DNA from: Pseudomonadota bacterium
GTDB taxonomy: Bacteria > Pseudomonadota > Alphaproteobacteria > UBA8366 > JADFVY01
Assembly (NCBI GenBank): GCA_015222795.1
Contig: JADFVY010000168.1
Coordinates: forward strand, 1-13,491
Direction of reading: 5' to 3'
Length of the DNA: 13,491 nt
Each line of letters starts with the position of its first letter. Position 1 is the stretch's first letter. This document shows, in pieces, positions 1 through 7,150 of the stretch. The notes beneath the pieces were generated by a model, which had not been told where the DNA came from, made no database searches, and worked only from the letters and a program-made list of their open reading frames with translations. The position numbers were made by a program, and so were the translations under genes.

Positions 1-279
1 GCCCAGTTCCAGCCGCAGTTTAAGCCCCACGCACATAGCCGCCCGTTGCATGGTGTGTAAAGTCACTGAGGTATTTTCCGGGTCAAGCAATCGGTCCAAC
101 TGGGACCGACTGGTTTCCATCAGGCCGGCCATCGCTGTTTTGCTGAGAGCTTGTTCACTCATGGCCTGCTCAATTTTCCATGCAAGCACGCGCTTCAGCG
201 CAACAGTTTCCGTCTCTTCACGAATTCCTTCCTCCTCGAGAAAACTTTCGAAGGAAGATCCGATGTGCTTGTTGGTCAT
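1..279 (-). CDS. XRE-family (HigA-like) antitoxin, partial at window edge
   Basis: This is the presumed antitoxin and DNA-binding repressor of the toxin-antitoxin pair. The 93 visible codons start at an ATG that overlaps the toxin stop codon (ATGA at 276-279), so the two genes are translationally coupled in toxin-first order, as in higBA. Residues about 41-70 (LSKTAMAGLMETSRSQLDRL and following) read as a Cro/CI-type helix-turn-helix, followed by a conserved DPENTSVTL loop and a further helix. The N-terminal 40 residues are acidic and probably form the toxin-neutralising helix. The gene continues beyond base 1, so its C-terminus is unseen. Base composition is visibly less GC-rich than the rest of the window, which fits a mobile accessory module. 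Family assignment is by motif and context; the exact partner specificity is inference. Confidence 0.8.
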   Translation of the reverse strand, partial: MTNKHIGSSFESFLEEEGIREETETVALKRVLAWKIEQAMSEQALSKTAMAGLMETSRSQLDRLLDPENTSVTLHTMQRAAMCVGLKLRLELG

Positions 280-633
280 TTCATCACCTCTTTCATTCGG
301 CGGTCCGCGAGATCCAGGTCCGATATTGAGGTCTTCCCGGTCTTTTTGTTAAACCCGTGCAGCAGGACCAAACGCCCGTCATCAAAGCAAACCAGAACCC
401 GCGCTATACGCCCCCCGGAAAGGCTGGCACGCACCTCCCACATTCCTTTTCTGCCCTTGATCTGGCGGCATAACGGCATTCCGATCGGCCATCCAAATTC
501 CACCGTCTGGATATCATCACCGATCGCCTTCCTGTCGGAGGCGCCCAGACCTTTGAGCCACTCCCGCACGGGTTCATTACCGCTTCCGGAACGGTAGAAA
601 AAAAACGGGAACTTTCTTATGGTCTTCCGTCAT
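276..633 (-). CDS. RelE/HigB-like toxin (phage Gp49 family), frameshifted
   Basis: Toxins of this family are usually ribosome-dependent mRNA endonucleases. The body carries the hallmarks: NEPVREWLK near the start, EFGWPIGMPLCR, MWEVR, a basic GGRIARVL strand and LLHGFNKKTGKT near the end. The ATG at 633 opens MTEDHKKVPVFF, the expected family N-terminus, but a run of eight A on the plus strand (598-605) puts this start out of frame, and it stops at 577. With seven bases in the run, the frame reads through as VPVFFYRSGSGNEPVREW and gives a normal 118-residue toxin. As sequenced, only a 97-residue product from a GTG at 569 is open; it lacks the first beta strand and has no evident ribosome site. 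The gene may be inactivated, phase-variable, translated by slippage, or a sequencing error. It is followed by the overlapping antitoxin. Confidence 0.75.
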
Positions 634-667
634 ATCGATATGTACCTTATTTGGTACCTTTTGTCAA
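632..667 (-). promoter_or_regulatory. Promoter and probable autoregulatory operator of the toxin-antitoxin pair
   Basis: On the minus strand a perfect -35 box TTGACA (662-667) is followed after 17 bp by TACATA (639-644), a weak -10. Inside the spacer lie two direct repeats, GTACCTT on the plus strand at 642-648 and 654-660, spaced by 12 bp. A 12-bp perfect palindrome CATATCGATATG (631-642) overlaps both the -10 region and the ATG at 633. Repeats over the core promoter are what an autorepressing antitoxin would bind. The predicted transcription start falls at or within the ATG, which would make the mRNA leaderless. The boxes are seen; function is inferred. Confidence 0.5.
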
Positions 668-696
668 TGAGCCATGAAACAACCCGACTCCACCCC

Positions 697-2556
697 TCAC
701 ACCCCCACCGGCGCGGGCGCCTCCACCATCTCCCCCGCTTCGTCCCCGCCATTGCGTCCCTCCTGCTGGCGCTTCCACATCGCCGCATAGGGGCCGTCCC
801 TGGTCAGCAGTTCGGCATGCCGGCCGCGTTCGCATATGCGGCCCTGGTCGAGGACGATGATTTCGTCGGCGCCCACTACCGTCGACAGCCTGTGCGCGAT
901 GACCAGCGTGGTTCGGTTGGCGGAGACCTCGTCCAAACTCGTCTGAATTTCCTGTTCGGTGTGGGTGTCGAGCGCCGAGGTGGCCTCGTCGAAGAGCAGG
1001 ATGGCCGGTTGCTTCAAAATTGTACGGGCGATGGCGACGCGTTGTTTTTCGCCGCCCGACAGCTTCAGGCCGCGCTCGCCGACGCGAGTCTGATAGCCGT
1101 CTGGCGTGGACACGACAAAATCGTGGATGCGGGCCATGCGCGCGGCTTCCTCGATTTCGGCGGGGCTGGCGTCGGGGCGGCCGTAGGCAATGTTGTAATA
1201 GATCGTGTCGTTGAACAGCACCGTATCCTGGGGCACGATGCCGATGGCGGCGCGCAAGCTCTCCTGGGTGACGTCGCGGATGTCCTGGCCGTCGATGCGC
1301 ACGGCGCCCTCCACCACGTCGTAGAAGCGGAACAGGATACGGCTGATGGTGGATTTACCGGCGCCGCTGGGGCCGACGATGGCGACCGTCTTGCCCGGCG
1401 GCACGGTAAAGCCGACGTCGCGCAGGATCGGCCGGCGCTCGTCATAGCCGAAATTGACGGAATCGAAGACGATCTCGCCACCGTTCACCGCCAGCGCCGG
1501 GGCGTCGGGCTTGTCGGCGATTTCGCGGTCGACCTTCAACAGCCCGTACATGGCGTCCATGTCGGTCAGCGACTGGCGGATCTGGCGGTAGACAAAACCG
1601 AGGAAGTTGAGCGGCATGTAGAGCTGCATCAGATAGGCGTTGACCAGCACGAAGTCGCCCACGGTCAATGTCCCCGCAATAACGCCCAGCGCGGCCATGG
1701 CATTCAACGCCACCAGCCCGATGGCGATAATGCCGGCCTGGCCGATATTCAGCATGGCGAGGCTGATCTTGCTGCGGATGGCGGCGCGTTCGTACATCTT
1801 GAGCGCGCTGTCGTAGCGGCGCGATTCATGGGCCTCGTTGCCGAAATATTTGACCGTCTCGAAATTCAGCAGGCTATCGACCGCCTTGGTGTTGGCCTCG
1901 GTATCGCGCTCGTTCATCTCGCGGCGGTATTTGATGCGCCATTCAGTGACCAGCAGCGAGAAGGCGATATAGCCGAATATGGTGACGCCGGTGACCGCCG
2001 CGAAGCGCCAGTCGAACATCGCCCACAGGATGCCGCAGACCAGCAGTATCTCCAGGATCGTCGGCACGATGTTGAAGACCATGAAATTCAGCAGGAACTC
2101 AACACCCGAAATACCGCGCTCGATAACCCGGCTGAGGCCCCCGGTCTGGCGGTCGAGATGATAGCGCAGCGAGAGCGCGTGGAGATGCTCGAAGGTCTTT
2201 AGCGCCGAGGTTCGCATGGCGCGCTGGGCAACCTTGGCGAAGACGGCGTCTCGCAATTCGCCAAAGGCGACCGAGAACAGGCGCGCCAAGCCATAGGCGA
2301 CCAGCAACCCGAGAGGCAGGGCAACCGCCGCCCCGGCCTCGCCGTTCAGGATATCGACCGCCTGCTTGTAGAGGATCGGCACATAGACATTGACCAGCTT
2401 GGCGCCCACCATCAGGGCAATGGCAAGCAACACCCGCCCGCGCAGTTCCAGCGAACCGCGCGGCCAGAGATGCGGCGCCAGCGAGCGGAACGCACGGAAT
2501 TCGTTACCGCCGCTGGGGCGGTCCGATGACGTTCCAAGAGTTTTAGACTTGCGCAT
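697..2556 (-). CDS. Atm1/HMT1-type ABC exporter (fused permease and ATPase)
   Basis: This is a 619-residue half-transporter expected to work as a homodimer in the inner membrane. Residues about 40-335 form the six-helix permease and 360-590 the ATPase. ATPase motifs are intact: Walker A GPSGAGKST (395-403), Q-loop VPQD (441-444), signature LSGGEKQ (499-505), Walker B ILLFDEA (519-525) with Glu524, and the switch His555. The N-terminal LWPRGSLELRGRVLLAIALM and NVYVPILYKQAVD stretches are typical of Atm1. Positions recalled as glutathione contacts in Novosphingobium NaAtm1 (Tyr195, Arg206, Arg210, Asn269, Gln272, Arg323) align with Tyr196, Arg207, Arg211, Asn270, Gln273 and Arg324 here. Export of glutathione conjugates or glutathione-bound metals is therefore the likely role. 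It is a single gene, divergent from the oxygenase fusion at 2668. The ATG at 2556 has only a weak CGGA ribosome site. A lipid or drug exporter of the MsbA type is the alternative, but less likely. Confidence 0.88.
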   Translation of the reverse strand: MRKSKTLGTSSDRPSGGNEFRAFRSLAPHLWPRGSLELRGRVLLAIALMVGAKLVNVYVPILYKQAVDILNGEAGAAVALPLGLLVAYGLARLFSVAFGELRDAVFAKVAQRAMRTSALKTFEHLHALSLRYHLDRQTGGLSRVIERGISGVEFLLNFMVFNIVPTILEILLVCGILWAMFDWRFAAVTGVTIFGYIAFSLLVTEWRIKYRREMNERDTEANTKAVDSLLNFETVKYFGNEAHESRRYDSALKMYERAAIRSKISLAMLNIGQAGIIAIGLVALNAMAALGVIAGTLTVGDFVLVNAYLMQLYMPLNFLGFVYRQIRQSLTDMDAMYGLLKVDREIADKPDAPALAVNGGEIVFDSVNFGYDERRPILRDVGFTVPPGKTVAIVGPSGAGKSTISRILFRFYDVVEGAVRIDGQDIRDVTQESLRAAIGIVPQDTVLFNDTIYYNIAYGRPDASPAEIEEAARMARIHDFVVSTPDGYQTRVGERGLKLSGGEKQRVAIARTILKQPAILLFDEATSALDTHTEQEIQTSLDEVSANRTTLVIAHRLSTVVGADEIIVLDQGRICERGRHAELLTRDGPYAAMWKRQQEGRNGGDEAGEMVEAPAPVGV

Positions 2557-2579
2557 GGACGATCCGTTGTTCTGTTAGC

Positions 2580-2607
2580 TTGACCCGGCGGGCGGCAGAC
2601 TTACACT
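2580..2607 (+). promoter_or_regulatory. Candidate promoter of the peroxiredoxin-like/oxygenase gene
   Basis: In the 111-bp divergent intergenic region, TTGACC (2580-2585) and TACACT (2602-2607) are separated by 16 bp, giving a plausible housekeeping promoter with a leader of about 55 nt to the ATG at 2668. A second TTGACT at 2633-2638 has no acceptable -10 partner. No convincing promoter could be picked for the divergent ABC gene. Confidence 0.35.
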
Positions 2608-2667
2608 GCGGGCCAGGGCGGTTTATGTAAAATTGACTCACCATACCCGGATTACCAGAGTTTATGC

Positions 2668-3738
2668 ATGATTGACATTGGCGACTTCGCGCCGGATTTC
2701 GTTCTGCCGGACCAAAAGGGGCGCAAGATATTCTCCCGCGCGCCGCGTTTTGCGGGGCGGTTCATCCTGATGCTGCTGCTGCCCCGGGCCGACGACCCGG
2801 CCCAGCAAGCGATTCTGCGCGACTGCGCGACCCAGGCAACGGCCGCCGACAGCGCGGGTATTTCGATCCTGGCAGTGACCGGTAAGTCACCGGCTGAAAA
2901 TCAAATGCTGCGGCTGAACTGCAAGGCGGGCTTCAAGTTGTTGTCGGACGCCGATGGCAAGGTGCTGGGCGAATACGGCGCCGGCGAACATCCGCGCGCC
3001 ATGCTGATCGATGCGAACGCGCGCGTTATCGCCTTCCCCCTGCCCCATGCCATCGTCGGCACGGCGGTGGCGGAGGCCACCAGCGCGCGCCGGACCACCG
3101 AACCCGTATTGATCGCCGCCCAAGCGCCGGTGCTGGCGATACCCGACGTGCTGAGCCCCCAGGACTGTCGCATGCTGATGGAACTGTGGGAACGCGAAAA
3201 TATCGAAACCGGCGTGGCGACCGAGGACAGCGGCGTCGGGGCCCAGGAAATCGACCATGCCTACAAGAATCGCCGCGACCACCAGATCGCCGACCCCGAA
3301 ATCATCGCCATGGTCAACGACCGCCTGGCCCGGCGCGTCGTGCCGGAAGTGGCAAAGGCCTTCAACTACGACATCACCCGCTTCGAACATCTGCGCATCG
3401 GCGCCTACGACGCCGGGGCGGGTTATTTCCGGGCCCACCGCGACAACACAAAGCCCGCCACCGCGCACCGCAAATTCGCCCTGACCCTGTGCCTGAACGA
3501 CGAATACGAGGGCGGCTATCTGAATTTCCCGGAATATGGAAAACAGCTATACCGGCCGCCGCCGGGCGGAGCCGTGGTGTTTTCGACCTCGCTGCTGCAT
3601 GAGGTGACGGACGTCACCGGCGGTCGGCGCTTTACGCTGATCACCTTCTTCTTCGGCGAGGCCGAGTATCAGGAACGCATGGCGCGCTACGAGGCGGCCC
3701 GCGCCGAGGGGCGCGAGGCGGAATTCGATCAGACGTAA
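2668..3738 (+). CDS. Peroxiredoxin-like domain fused to 2-oxoglutarate/Fe(II) dioxygenase
   Basis: This 356-residue cytosolic protein has two domains. Residues 1 to about 140 follow the AhpC/TSA thioredoxin fold (IGDFAPDFVLPDQKGR at the start), but the position of the peroxidatic cysteine, expected shortly after LLLPRADDPA (36-45), is not Cys. The nearest Cys is Cys53, outside the usual motif, so classical peroxidase activity is unlikely. Residues about 155-335 form a prolyl-4-hydroxylase-type oxygenase. The iron ligands appear as His257 and Asp259 (in FRAHRDN) and His311 (LLHEVTDVTGGRRF), with Arg321 as the probable 2-oxoglutarate-binding residue. The GGYLNFPEYG and PPPGGAVVFST stretches fit the PKHD/P4Hc fold. 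Substrate is unknown; protein or peptide hydroxylation is the family norm. The start ATG has a weak AGAG ribosome site 7 bp away. Its stop overlaps the convergent antiporter operon by 10 bp. Confidence 0.82.
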   Translation: MIDIGDFAPDFVLPDQKGRKIFSRAPRFAGRFILMLLLPRADDPAQQAILRDCATQATAADSAGISILAVTGKSPAENQMLRLNCKAGFKLLSDADGKVLGEYGAGEHPRAMLIDANARVIAFPLPHAIVGTAVAEATSARRTTEPVLIAAQAPVLAIPDVLSPQDCRMLMELWERENIETGVATEDSGVGAQEIDHAYKNRRDHQIADPEIIAMVNDRLARRVVPEVAKAFNYDITRFEHLRIGAYDAGAGYFRAHRDNTKPATAHRKFALTLCLNDEYEGGYLNFPEYGKQLYRPPPGGAVVFSTSLLHEVTDVTGGRRFTLITFFFGEAEYQERMARYEAARAEGREAEFDQT

Positions 3739-5414
3739 TCTAGCAGCAGGTAAAGTGCCAGCAGGATCGCCACCCATAACGCGGTGCTGCCTGTCGGCCA
3801 GGTGCGGGCCATCACGCCCTCGGGGCCATGATGTTTGTACAGCCGGGCGATGAAGCGCCCCATGCGTTTTTCCAGCAACACCCAGGCTGAGCCATATGCG
3901 CTGGTCCCGCGATAGGTGAACGCCTTACCCAATAAACCGAAAAACTTGCGGTAGAACCAGTCGAGGTCGAGACTGATCGTCAGGGTCCGTTTCATCATCG
4001 GCAGACAGACGAAGAATGCCGCACCCGCGAAAAGCAGTAGCTGCAGCATGTTAATCACATGCGGCGCCGTATACGGGACATAGTCCACCGGATAAGGAAG
4101 CAGCGCATAGAGCGCATCCGGGTACACGCCTATCGCGATGCAGAGGAAGGCGAACAGGATCATCGCCCAGCGCATATTCGCCGGCGGGTCCTTCGGCCGC
4201 ATGCCGGAATCCTTCTGGAAGAACACGAACCAGGGGAATTTGATGCCCGCATGCAGAAACACGCCGGCCGACGCGGCCGCCAGCAGGAACCAGATAATTG
4301 CCAGATTTTCGTCGACCGCGGCCTGGGCGATCATCGATTTGCTGACGAAGCCGGAAGTCAGCGGGAAGGACGAGATGGCCATCGCCCCGATAATCCCGCA
4401 AACCGCGGTCAGCGGCATCGACTGAAACAACCCGCCGAGGTCGGTGCATTTACGCTTGCCGGTCATATGCAGCACCGAACCCGCCGACATCAGCAACAGC
4501 GCCTTGTAGATGATATGGGTGAAGGCGTGTGCGGCGGCGCCGTTCAGCGCCATCTGGGTTCCGATGCCGATGCCGGTCACCATGAAACCCACCTGGTTGA
4601 CGATGCTGTAGGCCAGGATGCGCCGCATGTCGTTTTCCAGCAGCGCGTAAATGATCCCGTAGAACACCATGAAGAGGCCGACAAAAACCAGGATCTCGGC
4701 CCCGGGAAAGCCGCGCAGCAAGACATAGACCGCCGTCTTGGTGGTGAAGGCCGACAGGAACACCATGCCGCCGGGCGACGCCTCTGGATAGGCGTCGGCC
4801 AGCCAGGCCGACAGCGGCGGCGCGGCGGCGTTTATCAGGAAGCCGATCAGGATCAGCCAGGTTCCGACGCTTTCCGGTTTCATCGCGGTGAAATCGGTTC
4901 CGGCGCCGGCCTGGACATGCGCGACGATGCCCGCCATCAGTACCACGCCGCCCAACAGGTGGATCACCAAATAACGAAAGGACGCCTTCCAGGCCTTCCC
5001 GGTTCCGGCGGCCCAGAGCACCATGGTGGAGGCCAGGGCCATAATCTCCCAGAATACGAAGATGGTGATCAAATCGCCGGCGAAGGCGACGCCAACCGCG
5101 CCACCGCCATAAATGAAGGCGGCGACGATTTCCACAAAGCGGCTCTGACGGATGGCGTAAAGCGCGCCGGCCGAGGCCATGATCGTGAAAATGGTGGCGA
5201 ACAATCGGCTCAGCGCATCGACCTCCACCGGCTCCACATTCATGCCGAGATACTCAAACTGCAGCAGGACGCCCTCGGGCAGGCTCCAGACATAACCCAG
5301 CACCGCCAGGGGCAGCAGCGGCGTGACGATCTCGCGCATGCGCCCGCGCAGCAGCGGCAGCAGCAGGGCGCCAAGAATCAGCAGAAGGCCCGGGGGAAAC
5401 GCGTCAATTGTCAT
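3729..5414 (-). CDS. Third MrpD/NuoL-type antiporter subunit, atypical (Asn for TM7 Lys)
   Basis: A 561-residue integral membrane protein of the proton-conducting antiporter family (Proton_antipo_M), last in the antiporter operon. Key residues seen are the helix 5 Glu123 (FWEIMALAST), the helix 8 Lys226 (TTKTAVYVLLR), Lys304 in HIIYKALLLM and Lys359 in SGFVSKSM. The helix 7 lysine present in the two sister subunits is replaced by Asn195 (GFLINAAAPPLSAWL against GISLKLALFPLHLWL). The C-terminal part is longer than in its sisters: after about residue 470 comes a soluble or lateral segment (LDLDWFYRKFFGLLGKAF) and a final membrane helix at about 545-560, reminiscent of the extended ends of Mbh/Hyf-type subunits. 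Its ATG lies 11 bp inside the upstream small gene. It is likely part of the same complex but may conduct protons differently or play a structural role. Confidence 0.85.
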   Translation of the reverse strand: MTIDAFPPGLLLILGALLLPLLRGRMREIVTPLLPLAVLGYVWSLPEGVLLQFEYLGMNVEPVEVDALSRLFATIFTIMASAGALYAIRQSRFVEIVAAFIYGGGAVGVAFAGDLITIFVFWEIMALASTMVLWAAGTGKAWKASFRYLVIHLLGGVVLMAGIVAHVQAGAGTDFTAMKPESVGTWLILIGFLINAAAPPLSAWLADAYPEASPGGMVFLSAFTTKTAVYVLLRGFPGAEILVFVGLFMVFYGIIYALLENDMRRILAYSIVNQVGFMVTGIGIGTQMALNGAAAHAFTHIIYKALLLMSAGSVLHMTGKRKCTDLGGLFQSMPLTAVCGIIGAMAISSFPLTSGFVSKSMIAQAAVDENLAIIWFLLAAASAGVFLHAGIKFPWFVFFQKDSGMRPKDPPANMRWAMILFAFLCIAIGVYPDALYALLPYPVDYVPYTAPHVINMLQLLLFAGAAFFVCLPMMKRTLTISLDLDWFYRKFFGLLGKAFTYRGTSAYGSAWVLLEKRMGRFIARLYKHHGPEGVMARTWPTGSTALWVAILLALYLLLDYV

Positions 5415-5661
5415 AGTAATCGTCCTTGCGCTTCAGGAAAATGCCGAGCAGCTTGGCGAACAGAACCATGCCGACGCAGGTGGCGAATCCATACCATGAG
5501 TAAAACAACTTCGTGCCGTCGATACCGAACGCGGCGTGCGGATGAATGGCGAAATCGAGCAATGCGATAATCGCGAGGATCGCCACCGATAAATAGATCA
5601 GCTTGCGAATGTTCTCGGGCCGGATCAGCCAGTGTTTTTTCTTATCTTTGGGTGAATCCAT
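5404..5661 (-). CDS. Small two-helix membrane protein of the antiporter operon (unknown function)
   Basis: An 85-residue protein with a basic cytosolic N-terminus (DSPKDKKKHWLIRPENIRK), two hydrophobic stretches at about 20-40 and 55-75, and a charged C-terminus (KRKDDYYDN). It matches no family I can name. It begins one base after the stop of the second large subunit and its end overlaps the third by 11 bp, so it is locked into the operon and very probably a subunit or assembly factor. The conserved-looking turn between helices, HPHAAFGIDGTKLFYSWYGF, contains two His and one Asp that could lie at the membrane edge. The position, between two large antiporter subunits, invites comparison with small linker subunits of Mbh-type complexes, but that is inference. 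Confidence 0.75.
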   Translation of the reverse strand: MDSPKDKKKHWLIRPENIRKLIYLSVAILAIIALLDFAIHPHAAFGIDGTKLFYSWYGFATCVGMVLFAKLLGIFLKRKDDYYDN

Positions 5662-5662
5662 C

Positions 5663-7150
5663 TCAGCCCCCGGTTCCCAGTTGCCAGGCCAGATATAGCG
5701 GCAGCCCCGGCAGGAAGAACAGCAAGACTGTTCCCGCCGCCGTCGTCGTAAGCGCGATCACGATCGGCAGCGGCGCCTCGCCATGATCCGGCTGCTCGCC
5801 ATCCGGCGGATCCTTGAAAAACGCTGCGTAGACGATCGGCAGGAAATAGGCCGCGTTAAGCAGAGTGCTGACGAACACCACGGCGACCGCCACATATTGC
5901 TCCGCCTGCATGGCGCCTTGCAGGATGAACCACTTGCTGATGAAGCCGACCGTGGGCGGCACACCGATCATCGACAGCGCGCCCACGGCGAAGGCCCCCA
6001 TGGTCCAGGGCATGCGCCGGCCAATGCCGTCCAGCTGGCTGACCTCCGTCTTGTGCGCCGCCGTGTAGATGGACCCCGCCGCGAAGAACAGGGTGATCTT
6101 GCCAAAGGCGTGCGCGGCGATATGCATGGCGGCGCCGACTATCGAAATCGGCGCCAGTATCGCGGCCGCCATGACGACGTAGGCCAGCTGGCTAACCGTG
6201 GAATAGGCCAGCCGCCGCTTGAGATTATCCTGCTGAAGCGCGATCACCGACGCCGCGATGATGGTGAAACTCGCAACATATAACAGCCAGCTCGCTTCGG
6301 CTGTTCCGGCCAGCAGATCGACGCCGAACAAATACACGATCACCTTGACCACGGTGAACACGCCGGCCTTGACGACCGCAACCGCATGCAGCAAGGCGCT
6401 GACCGGCGTCGGCGCCACCATGGCGGCGGGCAGCCAACGGTGAAACGGCATCAACGCCGCCTTGCCGATGCCGAACATGAACAGGAACAGCAGAAGGCCG
6501 ATCATGCGGCCATCGATGTCGCCGGCCGCGACCGGGGCGGCGAGGATACCGCCCGGCGTAAAATCCAGCGTGCCGGCAACGTTCCACATCATCAGCATGC
6601 CCAGCAGCAAGAGACCGATAGAGGTCGCGATCAGGATGCCCAGATAGGTCCGGCCGCCGCGGACCGCCTCGGGCTTGCCCGAATGGGTGACCAGCGGATA
6701 GGTGGACAGCGTCAGGATTTCATAGCCGATGAACAGGGTCAGCATGTTGCCCGAAAAGGCGACCCACATGGTGCTGGCGAGCGCCAGCGCGAAACAGACA
6801 TAGAAACGTGTCTGGTTCGCCTCTCCGTTGCCGCGCATATAGCCGATGGAATAGATGGAATTAACGATCCACAAGCTGGAAGCGACCAGTGCAAAGATCA
6901 GTCCCAGGGGTTCGACAGTGAAGGTAAGGCCGAGGCCGGGGAACATCTCCCACAGGGTCAGGCCACCACCGCCGCTTCGTGAAAACAGTTCGGCGATCCA
7001 CATCACATCGATGAGCAACGCGCCCGCGGTGACCAGCGTCACGGTCTCACGCAGGTTCGGCCAGCGTCCCAGTTGCGAGATGACCAATGCGCCCGCGGCC
7101 GGTATCAGTATGGCCCAAAGGATGGAGACGCCTATGAATTCACCGCCCAT
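5663..7150 (-). CDS. Second large antiporter subunit, MrpA N-terminal/NuoL-like
   Basis: A 495-residue membrane protein of the proton-conducting antiporter family. The proton-path residues are present: Glu144 (IGYEILTLSTY), Lys230 (FGIGKAALMPFH), Lys261 and His255 (HAVAVVKAGVF), Lys351 (HAFGKITLF) and Lys406 (GFISKWF). The segment RWLPAAMVAPTPVSALLHA resembles MrpA and NuoL more than MrpD, so this may be the detached N-terminal half of an MrpA, with the DUF4040 protein encoded at 9402 as the other half. The start is the ATG at 7150, which shares its A with the TGA of the preceding gene; the frame is open up to 7390 but that extension lies over the upstream gene and reads as Arg-rich non-membrane sequence. 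Its stop is one base from the next start. It would act in the inner membrane in cation/proton exchange. Confidence 0.87.
   Translation of the reverse strand: MGGEFIGVSILWAILIPAAGALVISQLGRWPNLRETVTLVTAGALLIDVMWIAELFSRSGGGGLTLWEMFPGLGLTFTVEPLGLIFALVASSLWIVNSIYSIGYMRGNGEANQTRFYVCFALALASTMWVAFSGNMLTLFIGYEILTLSTYPLVTHSGKPEAVRGGRTYLGILIATSIGLLLLGMLMMWNVAGTLDFTPGGILAAPVAAGDIDGRMIGLLLFLFMFGIGKAALMPFHRWLPAAMVAPTPVSALLHAVAVVKAGVFTVVKVIVYLFGVDLLAGTAEASWLLYVASFTIIAASVIALQQDNLKRRLAYSTVSQLAYVVMAAAILAPISIVGAAMHIAAHAFGKITLFFAAGSIYTAAHKTEVSQLDGIGRRMPWTMGAFAVGALSMIGVPPTVGFISKWFILQGAMQAEQYVAVAVVFVSTLLNAAYFLPIVYAAFFKDPPDGEQPDHGEAPLPIVIALTTTAAGTVLLFFLPGLPLYLAWQLGTGG

Noticed and set aside
276..569. GTG at 569 as the genuine toxin start
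   Set aside because: It removes the conserved first strand, has no ribosome site, and a promoter, ATG and family-like N-terminus lie upstream in the frame displaced by one base.
619..2202. 527-codon plus-strand open frame opposite the ABC exporter
   Set aside because: Antisense shadow of a GC-rich gene: the opposite frame has complete ABC transporter motifs, while this one is rich in Asp, His, Gln and Gly without any recognisable domain.
2668..3090. Active thiol peroxidase
   Set aside because: The expected peroxidatic cysteine position near residues 44-50 holds no Cys; Cys53 is outside the usual motif context.
2887..3468. 193-codon minus-strand open frame inside the oxygenase fusion
   Set aside because: Mirror of the codon pattern of the plus-strand gene, which carries the intact His-Asp-His iron site; no independent support.
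4059..5570. 503-codon plus-strand open frame opposite the antiporter genes
   Set aside because: Arg/Gln/His/Asp-rich shadow of membrane-protein coding sequence; it spans two clear minus-strand genes and has no family signature.
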